This document shows positions 12,247 to 14,610 of a stretch of 14,610 nucleotides of DNA, one piece after another. Below the pieces are notes generated by a model, which saw only the letters and a program-made list of their open reading frames with translations, ran no database searches and was not told where the DNA came from. The position numbers and the translations under genes were made by a program. This DNA comes from an uncultured Ideonella sp. (lineage in GTDB: Bacteria > Pseudomonadota > Gammaproteobacteria > Burkholderiales > Burkholderiaceae). Every line of letters starts with the position of its first letter. Position 1 is the stretch's first letter. The stretch lies in assembly GCA_946479475.1 (NCBI GenBank), contig CAMLGG010000128.1, positions 1 through 14,610 on the forward strand. Reading direction: 5' to 3'.

Positions 12247-14541
12247 GACGCGCAGGCCCAGCCACCCGGCGCGCGGTGCCCCGGGCCCGGCGAACTGCTC
12301 GCTGCGCCACTCGTCGGGCGGCAACAGCCGGTGCTGCGAGTCGAAGGCGTTCTGGCCCAGCAGGCCCGCGGTGGCGTAGCGGCGGTCGGAGAGGTTGGCC
12401 ACCTTGCCGAACAGCTCGATGCCATGGCCGAGCTTCCAGCGGGCGGTGAGGTCGACCACCGCGAAGCCGCCGATGCGGCCGCTGCCCTCGAACCCCTCGC
12501 CATCGGGCCGGTGGGCGTTGTTCTCGTTGCCGCGCACGTACTGGCTGGAGTAGGCGCGCAGCTGGGCGCCGAGGCTCCAGCCTGCGGCCGGCTGCCAGTC
12601 GCCCGCCAGCTTGAAGGTGTGCCGCGGCAGGCCCGGCAACTGGTTGCCGGGCCGCACCTCGATCTCGGATTCGCCGGTGCAGGCCGGACTCGTCCCCGCG
12701 CTGCTGTTGTCCTCGGCCACCAGGCAGGCGTGCGACTCGAAGACGGCCCGCAGGTAGCTGTAGGAGGCGGCCCAGCTGAACCCGCTGCCCTGCTGCGACA
12801 AGCCGAGCTCCAGCCCCTGGCGCCGGGTGCGGCCGAAGTTGGTGAAGTAGCCCGCCGCCAGGCCATTGCTGATGAACAGCAGGTCGTCGCGGTTGACGGT
12901 GTCGAACAGCGAGGCGTTCCAGTGCCCTTCGGATTCGAAGCTGCCGCGCACGCCGGCCTCGAAAGTGCGTGACACCACCTGCTTGAGCGGCGGGTCGGAT
13001 TGCAGGGCGTTGGGCAGCACGCAGGCGTGCTCGGGGTCGGAGCAGCCCAGCTCGATGGGGCTCGGCACCCGGTTGCCCTGGGAGAGGCTGGCGTAGGCGG
13101 TGAAGCTGGGCGTGACCTGCCAGGTCACGCCCGCGGCCGGGTTCAGCTTGCGGTAGCGGCCATCGCCGTCCAGGGCGGTGTCCAGGCCCAGCAGGAGCCG
13201 GCCTTCGTCGACGGTCGTCACCCGCGTGTCGTTGTAGCGGGCGGAAAGGGTGAGCTGAACGTCGGGCCGCAGCGAGTACAGCTCGTGCACGTACAGGCTC
13301 GCGGTGCGGCTGCGGCCGCGGATCAGCGCGTCCGTCTGTGCCGCCTCGGTCGGGATGACCAGCAGCGTTTCGTCGATGTCGCCCTCGGCCGCGGTCTGGC
13401 GGAAGCGGCTGCGCGCGGTATCGATCGAGGCGCCTACCGTCAGGCGGTGCGGGGCGCTCGTCCAGGTGGACTGGACCGCAGCGCCCACACCGCGCTGGCG
13501 GGTGTGGGTGCGGTGCTCGACGCCGGCGGGCGTTCCTTCGGCCGGGTCGTAGTCGTCGTTGAGGTCGCCGTTGAGGGTGTCGGCGTCGGCCAGGCGCGTG
13601 TAGACCGTGGCAGACAGCTTGTGCTCGCGGCTGATGTCCCAGTTGGCGTTCAGGCTGATCAGCGTCATGTCGTTGTCGGTGCGGTCGGGCCGGGTGTAGA
13701 CCTGGTCCCGGCGCTGCGCCAGCATCGACTCCGGCAGGGGCCCGTTGCCGATGAGGCTGCCGCCGACGTGGGTGAGCGAAAGGTCCCACGAGAAGCCTTC
13801 GAGGTGCTGGCCGCCCTTGGCGAAGAACTGGCGAAGCTCGGAGGGCGAGTAGTCGCGCCAGCCGTCCTCGGTGAACGAGCTGGCGGCGAGGAAGAGGTGG
13901 CCGCTCTCGCCCATAGCCTGGCCGTGGGTGAGCTCCGCGCTGACGCGGCCGAAGGAACCCAGCTCCAGCTCGGCGTCGGTGCCCGGGTGGGTATCGCCGC
14001 TCTTGGTCTGCAACGAGAGCGCGCCACCCAGGGTGTTCAGGCCGAACAACGGGTTGGAGCCCGGCAGCAGCGTGATGCTGGCCAGCGCGGCCTTGGGGAT
14101 GAGATCCCAGTTCACGATGTCGCCGAAGGGCTCGTTGACGCGCACGCCGTCCTGGAACACCGACAGGCCCTGCGGCGTGCCCAGCAGCGGGCTGGCGCTG
14201 AAGCCGCGGAAGTTCACGTCGAGCTGGAAGGGGTTGCCCTGCATCTCGTTCACGTTCACGCTGGGCAGCTGCCCGCCCATGAAATCGGGCAGGTTCAGGC
14301 TTTGCAGCTGGCGCAGGCGGCGGTCGTTGACCGTCTGCACGTTCGAGGGGATCTGGTCGCGCGGCACGCCCGTGCCCGGCACCGGCGTGACGCCGATGAT
14401 CTCGACGCGTTGCACGTCGCCGGCCGCCGCGACCTGCTCTTCCTCGACCTGCTGCGCCGCGGCGCCGGCGCAGGCGAGCGCGCAAAGACAGGCCAGGGCC
14501 AGGGGGTGCGGGCGCCAGCGAGGCGTCGGGGGCGGCGGCAT
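12238..14541 (-). CDS. TonB-dependent outer-membrane receptor
   Basis: This 767-residue receptor has a signal peptide (1-29, LALACLCALACAGAAA before QQ). A TonB-box-like VQRVEIIG lies at 43-50, followed by a plug domain (about 60-182) with FRGFSASPLLGTPQGLSVFQ (111-130), NEPFGDIVNWDLIP (136-149) and GSNPLFGLNTLGGALS (161-176). A 22-strand-type barrel fills the rest, with short Cys pairs in predicted loops (GCSDPEHAC). It imports a bulky ligand across the outer membrane using TonB energy. The ligand is unknown; beside an alcohol-oxidation locus, a lanthanide or other metal chelate, or PQQ, is a reasonable guess only. The start ATG at 14541 has AAGGAG eight bases upstream. No Fur-box-like site or riboswitch fits in the 69 bases visible upstream. 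The last residues are RVAL rather than the common terminal Phe. Confidence 0.93.
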   Translation of the reverse strand: MPPPPTPRWRPHPLALACLCALACAGAAAQQVEEEQVAAAGDVQRVEIIGVTPVPGTGVPRDQIPSNVQTVNDRRLRQLQSLNLPDFMGGQLPSVNVNEMQGNPFQLDVNFRGFSASPLLGTPQGLSVFQDGVRVNEPFGDIVNWDLIPKAALASITLLPGSNPLFGLNTLGGALSLQTKSGDTHPGTDAELELGSFGRVSAELTHGQAMGESGHLFLAASSFTEDGWRDYSPSELRQFFAKGGQHLEGFSWDLSLTHVGGSLIGNGPLPESMLAQRRDQVYTRPDRTDNDMTLISLNANWDISREHKLSATVYTRLADADTLNGDLNDDYDPAEGTPAGVEHRTHTRQRGVGAAVQSTWTSAPHRLTVGASIDTARSRFRQTAAEGDIDETLLVIPTEAAQTDALIRGRSRTASLYVHELYSLRPDVQLTLSARYNDTRVTTVDEGRLLLGLDTALDGDGRYRKLNPAAGVTWQVTPSFTAYASLSQGNRVPSPIELGCSDPEHACVLPNALQSDPPLKQVVSRTFEAGVRGSFESEGHWNASLFDTVNRDDLLFISNGLAAGYFTNFGRTRRQGLELGLSQQGSGFSWAASYSYLRAVFESHACLVAEDNSSAGTSPACTGESEIEVRPGNQLPGLPRHTFKLAGDWQPAAGWSLGAQLRAYSSQYVRGNENNAHRPDGEGFEGSGRIGGFAVVDLTARWKLGHGIELFGKVANLSDRRYATAGLLGQNAFDSQHRLLPPDEWRSEQFAGPGAPRAGWLGLRVAL

Positions 14542-14550
14542 CGGACTTGT

Positions 14551-14556
14551 CTCCTT
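14551..14556 (-). promoter_or_regulatory. Ribosome binding site of the TonB receptor
   Basis: AAGGAG on the minus strand, followed by ACAAGTCCG and the ATG at 14541, is the strongest Shine-Dalgarno sequence in the window. It decides the start of the receptor gene. Confidence 0.75.
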
Positions 14557-14599
14557 CGATTCTTCGTCGACGCTAGCAGCCGCTGGCCGCGCCGGACAC

Positions 14600-14610
14600 G
14601 GAAAACTTCC
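14600..14610. repeat. Small interrupted palindrome upstream of the TonB receptor
   Basis: GGAA-AAC-TTCC sits 58 bases upstream of the receptor start, at the window edge. It is one of the few AT-rich spots here and could be part of a promoter or operator that continues beyond the window. Confidence 0.2.

Noticed and set aside
11150..14485. Open frame of 1111 codons on the minus strand, overlapping the effector-like and receptor genes
   Set aside because: It is a high-GC shadow frame: Arg/Pro/Gly/Ala-rich, low complexity, without recognisable domains. It overlaps the clear TonB receptor in another frame.
1..14610. tRNA or rRNA genes, CRISPR arrays, insertion sequences, attachment sites
   Set aside because: No cloverleaf, regularly spaced repeats, transposase or integrase reading frame, or terminal inverted repeats with target duplications were seen by eye.

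Overview
The window is GC-rich, tightly packed DNA. Codon use, 'GGAGACAAG'-type ribosome binding sites and gene content point to a betaproteobacterium of the order Burkholderiales, probably from the Rubrivivax/Methylibium/Leptothrix neighbourhood (inference). No RNA gene, insertion sequence, integrase or CRISPR array was seen.

Layout, left to right. (1) Bases 1-958, minus strand: N-terminal 319 residues of a periplasmic PQQ-dependent alcohol dehydrogenase of the ExaA/PedE/Mdh2 type, cut off by the window edge at its catalytic Asp. Upstream is a good candidate sigma-54 promoter with a distal inverted repeat. (2) Bases 1181-3806: a LysR-type regulator divergent from a glutathione S-transferase-family gene and a PNPOx-like flavin-binding protein gene. 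(3) Bases 3807-10650, minus strand: a seven-gene operon read right to left, mxaR-mxaS-mxaA-mxaC-mxaK-mxaL followed by a PLP-dependent decarboxylase, with junctions that overlap or are only a few bases apart. MxaRSACKL proteins are known for maturation (calcium insertion/assembly) of periplasmic PQQ methanol dehydrogenase. The structural genes mxaFJGI are absent here, so the likely client is the single-subunit dehydrogenase at the left edge or an enzyme outside the window. (4) Bases 10863-12218, plus strand: a 451-residue protein with a Pro/Ala-rich N-terminus almost free of acidic residues and a GNCGEHA / HGWAE / LDAW series that looks like a Cys-His-Asp papain- or transglutaminase-like active site. 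Its upstream region has TTCGC-N15-TTCGG, then 31 bases later TACCCT. This matches the PIP/hrpII box plus -10 arrangement of HrpX/HrpB-controlled type III secretion genes. (5) Bases 12238-14541, minus strand: a TonB-dependent outer-membrane receptor, convergent with gene 4 and sharing a 23-bp near-palindrome at the 3' ends.

Functional reading: parts 1, 3 and perhaps 5 make an alcohol-oxidation locus (dehydrogenase, maturation factors, possible uptake of a metal chelate or PQQ). The divergent effector-like gene beside mxaR, with its own Hrp-type promoter, is the most unexpected element and the best candidate for something undescribed.
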